From Drosophila miranda (lineage: Eukaryota; Arthropoda; Insecta; Diptera; Drosophilidae): a stretch of 64,000 nt of DNA. The translations under genes and the position numbers were made by a program. This document shows, piece by piece, positions 13,215-26,100 of the stretch (the first letter of the stretch is position 1; each line of letters opens with the position of its first letter). The stretch spans positions 9,703,501-9,767,500 of the forward strand of contig NC_046676.1 in NCBI RefSeq assembly GCF_003369915.1, in the 5' to 3' direction. The notes under the pieces are model-generated. The model did no database searches and was not told where the DNA came from. It saw only the letters and a list, made by a program, of their open reading frames with translations.

Positions 13215-13769
13215 GGATTTGAGTTAGTGCCAAGCAGAAAGCATAAAGTGTTGGCGCATTATTATCTTTCGGACTTCATAACTTCTGGCCATAAAGTCCT
13301 GATTGGACGCCGGAGAAGGGCCAAGCTCCCAACAAATTGTCTGACATGAAATAACATTTTGCCGGGCTAAGAGTCATTGGCCCACTCGAAAGCTGTTTCC
13401 CAAATAACTTGCGCGCCGTACTCGCTCATTATTTTCACATTTATCGAGCTAATTAACAGTTGGAAATACGTGAGGCAATCGCGGAGGAATGGCAGTTGCC
13501 CGGACGAGGAGAGCCTTCAACCCGGAGCCATCAAGCCGAAAAGTATTTAAACGGGAAATGGTATAAAGGAAGAAACCCGACATTGAGAGTGGCATCAAAG
13601 AAGGAAGTCGCCAAATGTGGCAGAAAATGGCTCCCCGAAGACCGTCCATGCTCCTCCGCTGGCCAGTCGTCTTTTCCTCGCCTTCTCGTTTGATATTGCT
13701 CCAGAGATGTTTGATTTGGCAGCCAGGACTCGAGGACTGCAGATGCACGCGGAGCCGAGGATGTGGCAT

Positions 13770-13799
13770 GCAGTGGCAATGGCAATGGCAATGGCAATG
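13770..13799. repeat. (TGGCAA)n hexanucleotide repeat
   Basis: Five copies of a TGGCAA hexamer are followed directly by a run of G. It is non-coding. Confidence 0.85.
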
Positions 13800-15793
13800 G
13801 GGGGGGGCAGTGTGGTCAGTTCTGGTGTGAATAATGCGCAACTCTTTTGCCCCACTCAACCCTCCTCTCAGCAGGCAGTACTACAATGTCTGTAGTACTC
13901 GCAAAGTGCTTCGCTTTTCGGATCCTGGCGCCGTCTCAATGTCCGTGAACGTCTCCGTGTCCACCTCCGACGGGGTTTTATGATGGCGCAACAATCTGCA
14001 GCCTGTCAGGATTACTTTCATGCAGCAATTTGTTGGCCGCTCGGCAGCTTTTGTTGCTTATCCCGCTGTCCAGGCTCCGCCTCCATCCTCCATCCTCCTT
14101 CTGCCCTGCCAGGTCGGGTGCTGCTCCCTTCCAGGTCACGTGCCCATTCTGTTTACATGCCGTATTAGGGGGATTCCGTTTAGTTTCCTCCCCTTTCATT
14201 TTTGTTTCGTTTTGTTTATTTGATTCCATTTTCTATTTGTTGTAGCTCGCGTGGCTGCCCCTCGCACACATCCTCGGCCTCGGCTAAGTCTCTGCCACAG
14301 ATCGAGTCCCGCGTATTTGTTTTTACTCTCGCATTATTATCCTTATCCGCAGCCCACCCTTCCGCCTGCTCTCTGATGGGGTTGGTGTGAACTTTGGCAC
14401 TCTGTGCCAGCGTTTCCTGCAGCTCCTGCAACTCCTGCAACTATTTAGTGCTCTTCCACTTCCATGGACTACTGTGGCTGCTTATTGTGTCCGTTATCCG
14501 GTTTAGCACTGCCATTTGTTGCATTTGTTGGGGGTTGTCTGGCTTAACCTCTCAAGAGCTTCTCTTTTTTCATTTTGCCCAGCTTTTGCTCCCATTTTCC
14601 ATTCATTACAAGAGTGTGGAATGGGAATGGGAATGGAGATGTGTTTGCATCGCTGATAAGGGCACGGTTGCACGGCGGGATTAGTGGTCTGTTCTCTTAT
14701 CGGTGGCTGTTGGTGGAGGGGAGAGGGCACACCATACCCCCTGAGAAATCAAGGCCCTATCTGTGGCAGTTAGCCTGATGGCAACTTAATGGCCTCCGTT
14801 TGAGTCACGTGCTCCACGTGCCAACAGCTCGCAGCGGAATGTCCAGATTGGAGGATTGAAAAGGGGTTGACACGGGGCCTGCTGCCTTTCAATTATTTCG
14901 AAAGGCCTTGTTATGATTTGTAATTGGTTTTCTTTTCGATCTCCTATTCCTTCCTCTTCCTCTCTGCTTCCTGTTTCCTGCTCGATTGCCCGTCGCGACT
15001 GTTCGGGCTCTTGGCCTTTATTAAAAGTCCGAAAGTGTCCCCGGGTGCGATGTAGCGGCCAACTGGGAGATCTGAGGAAAGTTTGGGTCTTTCTGTTAGC
15101 CTACTGGCGTGTCGCCTTTCGCTTCGGTAATGAGGCATGCCCCTCCGATCTAATGGCGAACTAATCAACCTTTTTTAATTGAATTCCTGTAGCTGTCCGC
15201 CCATGTCCCGTCCAGACCCGGTCGGGGCAGGGGACTGGAACTGGGACAAATCAACGAAAGTTATTTCATTAAAAAATTTTAATTGACATTCGTTCTTCCA
15301 GCAAATTAAGCTTTGTGTCGTAAAAATGTCGGCCCCTCTCGGCCTCTCGGCCATCTGTCAGCGGGGCAGGACCTGTCGCATCCCCGTAGCCATCTCCGGC
15401 AACTGCCCAAACTTTCGTTGCGAATGAATCAAGCTGACAGAGCTCATATATACACGAGTACGAGAAATACTTCTCTTTCTGTTTCTGTTTCTGCCTTTTT
15501 TTTGCGCCTGGAGTTTTGTGCAGAGTTCGCTCTTTGGTTGCCCCTTGCCTGGCGCCTGTTCTTCTCCTCCTCTTGCATTTTTTTTTTTTTTTTTTTAGAT
15601 ATTTTGATGTAATTACTGCGACAAGTTTCCCAATTTGCTTAGTTCGGAGCTCGTTTTATTTAATTAGTTGGGAGATTGTTTCCTCAGCCAGGCTTTTTCC
15701 CAGGAAATTGCTTCGTTTCGACGGCTTTTGAGTGACAAATTGAATTTTCTACGAAATGGGGCTACTTGTCAGAGCCATACATCAGCTCTGACC

Positions 15794-15879
15794 CACACAC
15801 ACACACACACACACACACACTCGAGAAAAGAGGACACAGATCCTAATACATACACTTAAGCAATTAGATACACTTTTGC

Positions 15880-15912
<33 letters not shown>
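15794..15912. repeat. Facing CA and TG microsatellites
   Basis: A CA run at 15794-15820 is followed by a TG run at 15882-15912. The two tracts are complementary and could pair across a loop of about 60 bases if transcribed or single-stranded. Confidence 0.9.
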
Positions 15913-15913
<1 letters not shown>

Positions 15914-16639
15914 CAACATTCTCGCTCTCTCTGGCAATCTCACTGCATTGTTTTTTCCTCAAAAACGCACTCGAGGGTTAACACTTCTCCCGGACATTCC
16001 ACCCAACATGCCCCAAATGCATCCGAAATCACTCTCGAGGGCAGTTTTCCTCCACTCTGCTCTTCCATCGCTTGACAGGGCTGCTTCGCACCGGAACTAG
16101 TTCACACAGAACCTCAGGAAACTCTGCTTGGGAGGGACATGTCTGCCTAAGCGACAGCTGGTAGGTCAAAGGTAATACCTGAGTACTCTACTCCATTAGA
16201 TTGTTAGAGTTTCTTCCCTGCAAACTGGCGAACTTACGAACTTACGAACTAGTTCCCTGAAGAGTTCCAAAAACGAACCCGAAACGACATTAACGGAACT
16301 CGACACAACCTCGAGTGCAATCATAAACAAGAACGACAACAGCCACATTTATCGCTGGCCATTTGCAAAAAAAATGCGCAACAGTTGCATGTGGCAGTCG
16401 GGGCAGCAGCAACAAAACAAACAATTGTCCTTTCTCCTGCCCTAAAACCCTTCCCCCCCAGGCCCCCAGACCCCTAGGCCCCGGTACTTACTGCCGGCAA
16501 AGCGCTTCACTGCCACCCCCCGGCCCTGCCCCAAACGGAGCTCTGCGCATGTGCCCACAGCAGAGCCGAGCCGGACTTCGTGGCAGCTTCGGAGCGAGTG
16601 CAGTCGATTCGAGTGCTCGGCAGGATTCAGACATGCTCC

Positions 16640-16680
16640 TGATTCAGTCGCTCGCCACTTTTTCGAACACACGGTCACCG
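16640..16680 (+). promoter_or_regulatory. Candidate Inr+DPE core promoter
   Basis: TCAGTC at 16645-16650 matches the fly initiator, with A+1 at 16646. GGTCAC begins exactly at +28 and fits the downstream promoter element consensus RGWYV. There is no TATA box, as expected for an Inr+DPE promoter. The following sequence is leader-like, with CGT/CGA trinucleotide runs near 16715-16765. Plausible downstream splice donors lie at 17239 (GTAAGC) and 17462 (GTATGT). The nearest plus-strand gene is the RYK gene whose coding starts at 23160, so this could be its distal promoter. Confidence 0.45.
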
Positions 16681-17238
16681 AGGACCTCGAGCACCGGAAC
16701 AATCGAACGGAACTCGTAGTCGTCATCGTCGTCGTCGTCGTAGTCGAAGTCGAAGTCGTCGCTGTCGTGTGAAAACGGGAAAAGCTCTACTACTCTCCGT
16801 CCAGTCCTCATTGACAAACAACAAGCTGTTCCCGCGAGAGCTGCGACCCGCAAACCGCAAACCAAATCATTAATAAAGAAAAGCCCAGCCGGCGACATCA
16901 TCGTTTGTCGTTGTCGTTGTAGTTGTCGCAGTTTATCGCATCCGCGTTTTTTTTCTTTTTGTGGTTATTCTGTGGTCGCGCCCCCACCCTATTGGGGCGT
17001 TGAGCGCTCAAGGTGCAACGCAGTGAATCGAAATATTGAATGCGTGCTAAGCAGGGCTCAGGCGAAAAGTACACAAATCACACTCAATCAGAAACCAGAG
17101 CCAGGCCAGAGGTCGGACAAGGTGTTGGTGTTGGTACGCGAGTGTCTGTGTCCAATCGCCTCGTAAAAGGATCAAGTCTGGGGATAAGCCCACATCATTC
17201 GAGTGCTGACAGCCGGAAAGCTGATTGCGTTCTGATAA
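16646..17238 (+). other. Candidate first non-coding exon of the RYK gene
   Basis: This would run from the Inr at 16646 to the GTAAGC donor at 17239, or alternatively to GTATGT at 17462. The acceptor would be the CAG ending at 22390. The evidence is motif positions only; transcript data are absent. Confidence 0.25.
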
Positions 17239-20200
17239 GTAAGCATTTAATGTGTTTTTGCTCGCCCTCGGACGGCTTCAACACCCGCTCAAACCCGTCA
17301 CAGTCAATCGCCCAATCGCACCCATTTCAGACTTTCAACTGGAACTAAATAAATAATTTCATATCCCCCACGTTTTACGAGTGCTTCTCTTTTTTTTCTC
17401 TGTTTTTTTTTGTGTTGTGGTGTCGCCTTGCGTGACTGAGTGAACTTTACCAAATGGGAAGGTATGTCGACGTGTGTGTGTGGAGAGTGGACATAGCGTC
17501 TGACACTAATTGCAATGTGCGAGATTAAAAGCTTTCCCTAACACAGCCAGACCCTGTCCCGGCCGGAGTGCTGAAAAGTAGGCAATAAAAACGGTAATGC
17601 AACCTTCAAGTGGAGGGAGGCGAAGACGGAGTCCGCAGAGCCTCAGCCTCAGCTGCCGTTCCATTGAAAATGAGCAACCCAAAAAAAAGAAAAGCCCCCA
17701 AGAATACAGAGGAAAATGCAAATCTTTTGTTGCGCTTGGCCAGCTCTGAATGGGGCAGACCCGACACTTAGCACCGCCCACCCACCCAACCGCATCCCAT
17801 CCCCAAATTCTTGCACGCCAACGCCTCGACACGACACGACAGGCTAGCGTCCACGTTGATTGAATGCCTAAGTGCTCCCGAACCCAACAACAACAAAAAA
17901 GTGAAACTAAATGTCGACCCCAAAGAAAACTTTACTCGTCTTTCATGACCCCCCCCCTCCCACCATGCCACGGCCCGTTGCTCCAGTTTATGCCGCTTGC
18001 CCCGGCCCTGATTAGGGGGTCTTTGGCCAAAATATGCATAGATTAGGCACGCTTTTAGCGCTCAATTGTGGGACACTCTGCTTGATGTTTCAATTAGGGG
18101 CATAAAGCTCGAAGAGCTGGAGTGGGCCTGCCGCTATGGTCTGACCCAGATAGCAGGCTCAGATGTCAGCTCCAAGTCCCTGCCTTCCAAGTCCCTGCCA
18201 AGTCAGATTTCTCGTTTGCTTTTGAAAATATCATTTTAATAACCAAAATGACAGCCATAAATCAATGATTATTGCCCATTGTCTGGGCTGGGGATTGTCG
18301 TTGGCCGGGCTTTAAAATGGCCCGCTGTCGTTGAGATACTTTTATGGCACTTGGCAGATAAAAGTCCTGGGTGTCGTCGCTTAGCTCCTTTTCTGTCACT
18401 TTGCACAATAAATTTACGCCACATAATATTGAAAATTCCCATCAGAGGACCGCACGGTGTTGAGTTAAACTCGTAAAATGTAATTGAGGTTGTATTTCAT
18501 GTTGAATGGGTTTGCCCGGTTGCCCGGTTGCCCGGCTGTTGGGAGGTTGCCTTCCTTCCCCAGGACCCAGACCTGGATCAGCACTGGATATGTGAGATGG
18601 TCATTATGAGGTTATTTGCTAGGGAATCCCTTGAATACGAACAAGCGTCCGTAAAAGCTGGAGGGAAGCTCCGTAGGGGAACGGATGGTGCGGTCAGTCC
18701 TTGGGTTTCTGGTGTAAACTCTGCTGGTTTCCATGTGGAAACAGAAGCCATTCGGCAGCGGTCACCACAGTGGGCTGGAAACTACCAGTTTTGGTTAATT
18801 TGGTTGGTTACCCAGCACTCCCTGGGTATACAAAGGAGTCTGGGAAATCCTATCCTCATTACACTAGCAGATCGGCTGAGATATAGAGGAGGTATAGCCC
18901 TCAGTTTAGGCCACATGATGACATCGGCAGGACCTCTACTCAGGTGCACTTAGTAAAAGGCTGAAACTGCACAGAGCATGGATTCAAATATCAATTATTT
19001 AGCAAGTTTATGGCAACAATTAGAGGCGCTCCAGCTCCAAATTAAGTGGAAACTGTCATCGTACGAAATTGCACAAATTGCGAATTTAATTGCACGGCCA
19101 TGTCGGCCATGTAGTCGATGTCGAACCGTGCGGCGGCCTCCCACCGGCCATTCATTATGGGCCGAGGGCATTTTGGGGCATGTATACGAGCACTCGTATA
19201 TGTATATATAATTGCCACAGAGCAGGGGGGAATGGCAGGCCAGAATCGTTTGCTCGTCGAAGCGCAGCGACAAAACGAAAAACAAAAATGAAACAAATTG
19301 TAGCCTGCCCCCTCGACCACCCAGTTCACAGCTATAGCGGCCAATCACCCTAATGTAAATTAATTGCTGTACAAATTAGCCAGGCCAACGAACATTTCGG
19401 ACATTAGGCCCAGGAGGCAGGAGGCCTGTCTGGTCTGCTGTCCCCAATCGATGGCACAACATTCGCCAACATTTGCGCATTAAATATACAACAATTCGAA
19501 TGCGAATGCGAATGCGAATGGCAATGTAATGTCAGGTAAACAGAGCCAACTGTCGCTCCTTTCTTTTAATCAGTTATCAAAATTTATGGGCAGCCATTTG
19601 TCGTGCGGCGCACGGAGCACGGAGCACGGCGTATTCCAATTTCAGTTCATTTTCGAATGTTTACGCCGGTTTAATGAAGTCCGTGCCGGGGTCCCGGCTT
19701 TGTTTGTTGTCCAAATAAAACCGAACACCGAATAGCCACGGGAAATGCATTTAAATTTAATGAGACAGGCCCGGCCCCCCACAACGAGAGCCATAGACCA
19801 CCAATAGATGTGCAATTCGATATTATGCTCAGGGGCTGACAAAACTATCCGATTTTTGGGCCGAAAATTATCAGGGACGAGCCAAAGCCGATGGCAAAAC
19901 CAAATTGGAGTTTCAGCTTTCTGGATGGCGGCCTCTCGAGTTTCCAACTCGTGTGCGAAATTTGTTTTTGTTTTCGCTTCCGCTTCAATTGCCCAAATAG
20001 ATTTCATCGGAGTTTTAATAGTCAAGGAGATGGATGTCCTAGTCCCGCCGAAGGTTGTTTATCGTTACAAGGAGGCAGGCACCCTCTCCCTCTCCCCATC
20101 TCCATCTCCATCTCCATCTGTGTTGCTACTCGAGAGTGCCCCGCGGCTGTTGGCTCCGAACAAGCAACAAAGAATGGGGCTGGGATTGGGCCGGAAAGTG

Positions 20201-22390
20201 GATTGCGGACTGAGGGGTTGGAGCTGGGGAAACGCTAAGCAAACACAGGGCCACAAGCCCGTCAGAAATTATGGGAAGGGGAAAGGGGGCTGGGAGAAGG
20301 CCCGTTCAATCGCTGGAAATAAAATATTAACTCTGCCCCCCGACGCAAGCCCGCGATTCAATTAGAAGCGAAAGCCATTTTATAATTGAAGCGAGCCGTC
20401 GAGGTGCCTCGGGGCGTCTCGGTGCGGAAGCCTTTTCAATCTAGGCCCATTGGAGTGGGGAATGGGGATGGGTATGGGGATGGGAGAGGAAGTCAGCGAA
20501 AATAATACACATCGATAAATATTAGCAGGGAAAGGAAAAGGGAGCAGAAAAGATTATTGTTCATTAGAGATCCAACTCATGGTAGGGCTCCCGCAAACCC
20601 AGCCCCCAGCCCCAGACCCAGCCCCACGGCTTGCTCCTCGTCCTTTCATCAGCTCGTGGCAAGTAATTGAAAAGTTTTCCACCCTCCCCGCCATCTTCTG
20701 CTCATCTCATCATCGTTCCCCGGTTGTGAAGACAATGTTGAATGCTCCATTTGTCACTTCCCACATGGGGATATGGAACTGGGGGCGTGGCAGACTGACA
20801 GATGATGCGTGTGACTAAGCAGAAATGTTCGGCTGTAACTTTTGCTGTACTGCTTGTGATACTCCATTCCTGATTATGATTGAGTTGATGTCGTTAATAT
20901 GTTATCGACTAAAATGAGAGCCACCAGCCGCCGAATGGGGGAACTTGCCTCCCCTTTTCCACGCCCCCTCCCACGCGAGCAGTTCTTGGAAGTGCGCCCT
21001 GCTGGCTGTTTGTCTGCTGCTCCACTTAAAACAGTTACAGAGATTCCCCCAAAGCAAACACACACATGGTAGGTATTCGGATCGGAAGTCTGCATCCTTC
21101 AAGTAAAGTGAAAACAAAATAAATATGTTCCAACCTAACCAACTGGAATTCTTCTCCTCTCTTCTTCCCAACTCCCATTCGCATTCGCATTCGCATTCAC
21201 ATTCGCCTGCGTTTGTTTGTCTTTTGAATTATTAATGAATGCATTCGTTGAATGGCTTCGAATGCCGAAGGATTCGTCCCCCTTCTGCAGACGTGAATCC
21301 TTTTCCTTATCCCCCTCTGGATGATGATGATGATGACGATGATGGAGATGGTGATGGTGATGCTGATGTTGATCTGGCTCTTAATCAAGTGCCTTCTTGG
21401 CATCCTGCGGCGCTTTTTGGCCGCAGATAAGTTTAATTAAAATGGCCGCAGAATTCGAAGGCTACGCCCCACCCCCTTTCCGCCCACTGCCACAACTATC
21501 TTCCGCTTGTAAAACTTTAAGATTCCAAAATGTTCAGAGCCAGAAAAGAGACTAGGGAAATGGGAAATGGGAAAGCGAAGGCTACAAACTTTTCCGATTT
21601 CGATTTTTATTGCGGCTAGAAAAAGGAAGAGAAGGAATTAAAGTGGAGAAAGAGATGCAGAAGAGGAGAGCATTCCCGTGGAGATTGGGGCAAGTGGAGC
21701 AATTGCTGCTGCTTCTTGGCAACAATTTCATTTTGGAGCCACTCTACTGTTCTTTTTCCCCAGCTCCCTCTTCCATTGTCATGCCTACAGCGTAGGCTGC
21801 CCCCTGTTCCACCCTCCAAGCTGCTCCATGTTGCAGTTGGAATTCCACTCGAGCTACCTGCACACGCAACCAGCAGGGATTGAGGGGCAGGAACAGCTGA
21901 ATAAACAGTGCCACGGAGGGGTGGCGGGGTAGCGGGGATAGAGGGCAAGGGCCAACCACTTGAGCCACAAACATTTCGAATGCCAAAACTTGTTCCCTTT
22001 TTCCAGTTCATAATTTATGCCAAACAAACACATAAATATTACCACTCTCCCCCTCCCCACACATGCCACAAAATGTGTGTGTGTGTGTGTGATGTAAGTG
22101 AAGTCTGACGGATGCAGACCCTCCAGAATCCTGGAAGCTGTTAATCTCCCCTCAAGTTTATAATTACTTTAGCACATCGGGCAAAGTTTTTATTCCCTGA
22201 AATACTCTAAAATTCGCATTTACAAATTGTTGACTCTGGATGGGAATCACTCAACCACAGGACCACGCACTCGCCCCCATCTAATCCCTCCTAATCTGTC
22301 TCCTTCCGCAGCTTCTTCCACAATATTTGCAACTTTTTTTGCAGCTTCTCGACTTGACTGAACTAAACTAAATCACTTTCTATTCAACAG
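17239..22390 (+). other. Probable first intron of the RYK gene, no other gene seen
   Basis: About 5 kb of non-coding DNA with simple repeats, including a CATCTC run near 20095-20117, a GATGAT run near 21320-21350 and a TG run near 22074-22091. It ends with a good acceptor: a branch-like CTAAAC and a pyrimidine tract precede CAG at 22388-22390. No coding signal is seen. Confidence 0.4.
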
Positions 22391-22958
22391 GAACAGGACC
22401 ACGACGAAGAATATACTGTGAAAGGACGCCGACAACGGGGTAGGGAAAGTTTTTCTACGCCATCAAGTGGTCAATGTGACAGGAGGAATCCGCAAAACAA
22501 CACACCAGAGCAGAGAGGAGAAGGCACAGCAGGATCAGGGGAAAAGGCACGGGCAGTTGACAGGAGCTCAGCCAATAAAAGTCCGGGAAAACTCTGCCAG
22601 AGCCGAACGTGGCGGACACGCTGAGGCGAGGTGAAGGCAGAATCCAAAGGAGGAGGAGGACGGCAGCAACTGCAGCTGCAGCAGCAGCAGCAAAACAGCG
22701 GCAGGCAAAACAAAATAGGAAAAGTTGAGCAAAGTCCGGGAGCTGGAACAGCCCGGCTCAGAGAGGAAGAGGCTGAAAAGTTGCAAATTTCGGCAGAGCG
22801 ACCCCATTCCATCCGGAACTGTTAGCAGCAGTTGGAATTTGATTCTAACGCTTCTCTTCGAGGCGCATCGCTTGTCCTGCTCGGCTCTGGGCTGCTGTTT
22901 GTGGCACCAACAGCAGGAAGAGGAGTAACTGGATTCAAATCAGTTTCAACAGCAGAAA

Positions 22959-22997
<39 letters not shown>

Positions 22998-23159
22998 ATC
23001 GGAAACGGAAGCGACCTCCACCCACTCTCGACGCTTCAGTGGCCACACACGGAGATTGGCTGCCACCCGAGGGAGGACGTGGAGAAGAGGAGCTGTTGAA
23101 ATGCTGGGCACATGCTCTGACAATTTATTAACTGCTCCCTGCCCCCACTAGACATCGTT
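22391..23159 (+). other. Probable 5' UTR part of the first coding exon of the RYK gene
   Basis: The stretch between the acceptor at 22390 and the ATG at 23160 is A- and G-rich with CAG repeats (about 22660-22700) and a 36-base C run at 22962-22997. If transcribed, it contains several upstream ATGs. Its extent is inferred from the splice acceptor only. Confidence 0.35.
22962..22997. repeat. Poly-C tract, 36 bases
   Basis: An uninterrupted run of 36 C lies about 160 bp before the RYK start codon. Its exact length may be affected by sequencing, since long homopolymers are error-prone. Confidence 0.85.
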
Positions 23160-26100
23160 ATGGCCTGCTTCAGAGCCCGTTCCCGTTCCCTGCCGCTGCT
23201 GCTCCTCTGCCTCTCGTTGGCCTCTTGGCGGACGCCTTTGGTCAGAGGATATCTGAACATTTTCATCAGCCACCACGAGGTGATGAAACTGATGGGTAAG
23301 TCCTGTTCTCAATTCCAGTTACAGTCCCCCTCTAACCTTAATGAAACCACCTTTCGATTTGGGGACAAACCTCAGACTGACACGCCCCCCTTCAGTCAGA
23401 CTTGCCCCACCCCCGCTCCCACCCTGAGCGATGATTAATAGTTTGGGGACAAAGTGCGACAGGACACATTCAATGATCCCCGAGCACGAAAACACAATAC
23501 CAACACAGGGCCATATCATAGTCATTAATAGTTCTGAAATTATACTTGACCGGAGAGGGTGGGAGGGGGGGGGGAGCAGTGGGGGGTGTATGGAAGTGGG
23601 AAAACAGAACAAATCGCACACAAATCGATTTCCGTTCCCCGTTCCCCCCGCCTCGCTGACAGCTGCAAGTAGCTTTTCCTGCCTCCTTCCCCTCCTGCCA
23701 CCACCCTGCTTAGCCACCCCACACTCCATCACCCTCTCCAGCCCACTTTCCATGTTGTTTTGCTGTTCCGTTCCGTTGTGTTCCGTTTGTTTGTTTTCTT
23801 GTTTTCCCGTTTGTTGCTTCACGCGAATTCCTGTTATTGATGGCGCCGGCTCCAGATCGAGCCAAGGCCAAGACGGCCTCTCCTCTGCCCCTCCCTCTTC
23901 GTTATCCGGCCATAGACATAGCAGGAATCATTCGACGTGCCACAGCGGAATGGCCTCCTGGCCGTGCCTGTCGTTTGGCTCGCGATTTTCCTGCTCCTCA
24001 GGTTGATTAATGGATCACAGGAATCGGAATCGGAATGGAAATTGAGAGATGGAGAGGGAGAGGCAAGTGGAGCTCCCAAATTACGAGCAAAGGGGGGGGA
24101 GTGGGCAGAAGTGGAGAGGAGAGGTGGCCTAGTTCCTGGCCGCCAGTCCATCATTCGTCGCTTAGCTGGTCACAGCATTTTCCGGCACTTAACTGTAATT
24201 GGAGCATAAAGGCTTCCATCTCATTATGCAGGCTTCGGCTGTGCCCCCGCCCCCGCCCCCGCCTCTGCCACTTACCCTCCGTTTCCTAGTTGCCGAATCA
24301 GAGGCACTTCAATTAGTTGATGGCCCAAAAATAATCCACATCAACATCAAGTGGGAATGGAAATGGAAAAGGAAAAGGAGATGGATACTTGATTGATGGA
24401 TGAATGAATGAGCGGCTCTCCACCGACTCCTGCTCCAGCTCCTGCTGATGCCCTCCTCTACTTGCACCGCCTCCTGAATGCAACCACTCCCCTCCACCCC
24501 CCTTTGAAGGCTTTCAATTGCATTCGAGGCCGATGGGGCATGAATACAGGCACCTTCCTGTCAACTGCGGCTCACAAAGAGCCTCCTCTCCTCACCACCC
24601 CCACCCACTCCCTACCACTGGCCGTCCGTGCAAATCGAATTTCATTAGCGACAACTCAAAAGATTTTCCACTTTGTTTGTCGCTCTTTGGAATTTCCATT
24701 GCTCGATTGCTTGGAGTTTTCCTCTCCTTCCGCCTTGTCGCACTCCAACTCCAACCCCCAGCTCCTTTTCGATTTATCATCCCTTACCCCTGTCGATGGC
24801 TCGTTATGTTTTTAACTACCAGTTAACACCCCTCCCTTTGGTCCTGCTTTGGGGAGGAAAATTAAGAGGCAGCTTGAAATCAAACAAACTGACCCACACA
24901 ACCCCTGCCACCACCTCCACCTCCACCTCCACCATTTCAATCCCCCCTGGCTACTCTCTTCAGTTTCAACTGGAAGGACGGCTCGTCATGGTTGCACGAC
25001 GACCCAGCTCCGCTCAGCTCCAACCCCACATTCAGTTCCAGCTCCAGCTACCTCCTGGTCCCCCCAAAACCATCTTGTTGCATGAAAATGGAACCAAGGA
25101 CTCCCTCCAGCAATATGTGCCTCCATCCTCGGTGTCTGCCACTGCCATGGAACTGTAAGCAAAGTTCGACGATTGCCGCAGTCCGCCTCTCGATTCCCCG
25201 ATTCCTGCTCCTTCTGGGCATGGCATGGAATGCCCCTTCCACACCCATCTTCTATGAAGTGACGACAACATAAAAATTAAATATTTCTTACGCTTTTGTT
25301 GAAGATTTTCCGCCTCTGAGTTCAATTTCTGTTCTCTTCTGTTGTCCCAGTAACGTGAGCATTTTTCCTCTTTTCCGCATTCGTTGCCAGCGACACCGAC
25401 ACCGACACCGTTACCCACACCCACACCCACACCCACTCCCCATCCCCCTCCCCATCCCCCTCCCTTCCATCTCTTCAAGACTTTCCCGGTTCAAGGGTGC
25501 GTAAAAATGCAATTTCAACAAGTTTCGCTTTGATGTGCACACTTTTCCTTTTTCCTGCGTCCCCCCCTCGGACCAGCTGCCCCTCAGCCCACACTACACC
25601 CCCTTTGGACAGAGCTCAACCTTCAGAGAGTGAACGGAGGAAATTTCCCCTCAAATGAAAAGTTAATGCAAAAGAAAATTATTTTTAATGAATAGAAAAC
25701 AGTCCGAAAATCTCCACATTAATATGCCCCCGCCCCGCTCCACCCTCTGGGTCCATAAGATCCCTCACAGGTCCATTCCAGGGGTGGCTCGACACTTGGA
25801 ATCCATCACGATTGCCTTGCCAGGCAGGGTGTGGCGGAAGGGCCTCGGAATCTGTGCCAATTGGGCGGTTCTCGCCTCTGATTCGAAGGACAATCACAAT
25901 CACAGGGACCCTTAATCAGCGACAAGGTGCCACTGCAATCCCCAGAGAATGGGGAGTGGAGGGGGGTTAAATGGGATGCTGTCTCCGCACTAATGACACT
26001 AATTATCCTCTTAATCTTTTATGTAAATTTTGTGTCTGTGCTCTGGGCCATGCCAGAACTATGTTCCACCAGTCTCCAGGCTCCAGCCAATCCTCTCTAG

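Larger units (their letters stand above)
9647..16644. other. Gene-free stretch between aldehyde oxidase and the Drl-2 promoter region
   Basis: About 7 kb contain no reading frame I can support. The longer open frames, such as a 182-codon minus-strand frame near 11355-11903, have no domain, start context or splice support. The stretch carries the (CCAT)n, TGGCAA, GGCTGGC, CA and TG simple repeats listed separately, and a T-run at 15579-15596. It is probably intergenic or upstream regulatory DNA of the RYK gene. Confidence 0.55.
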
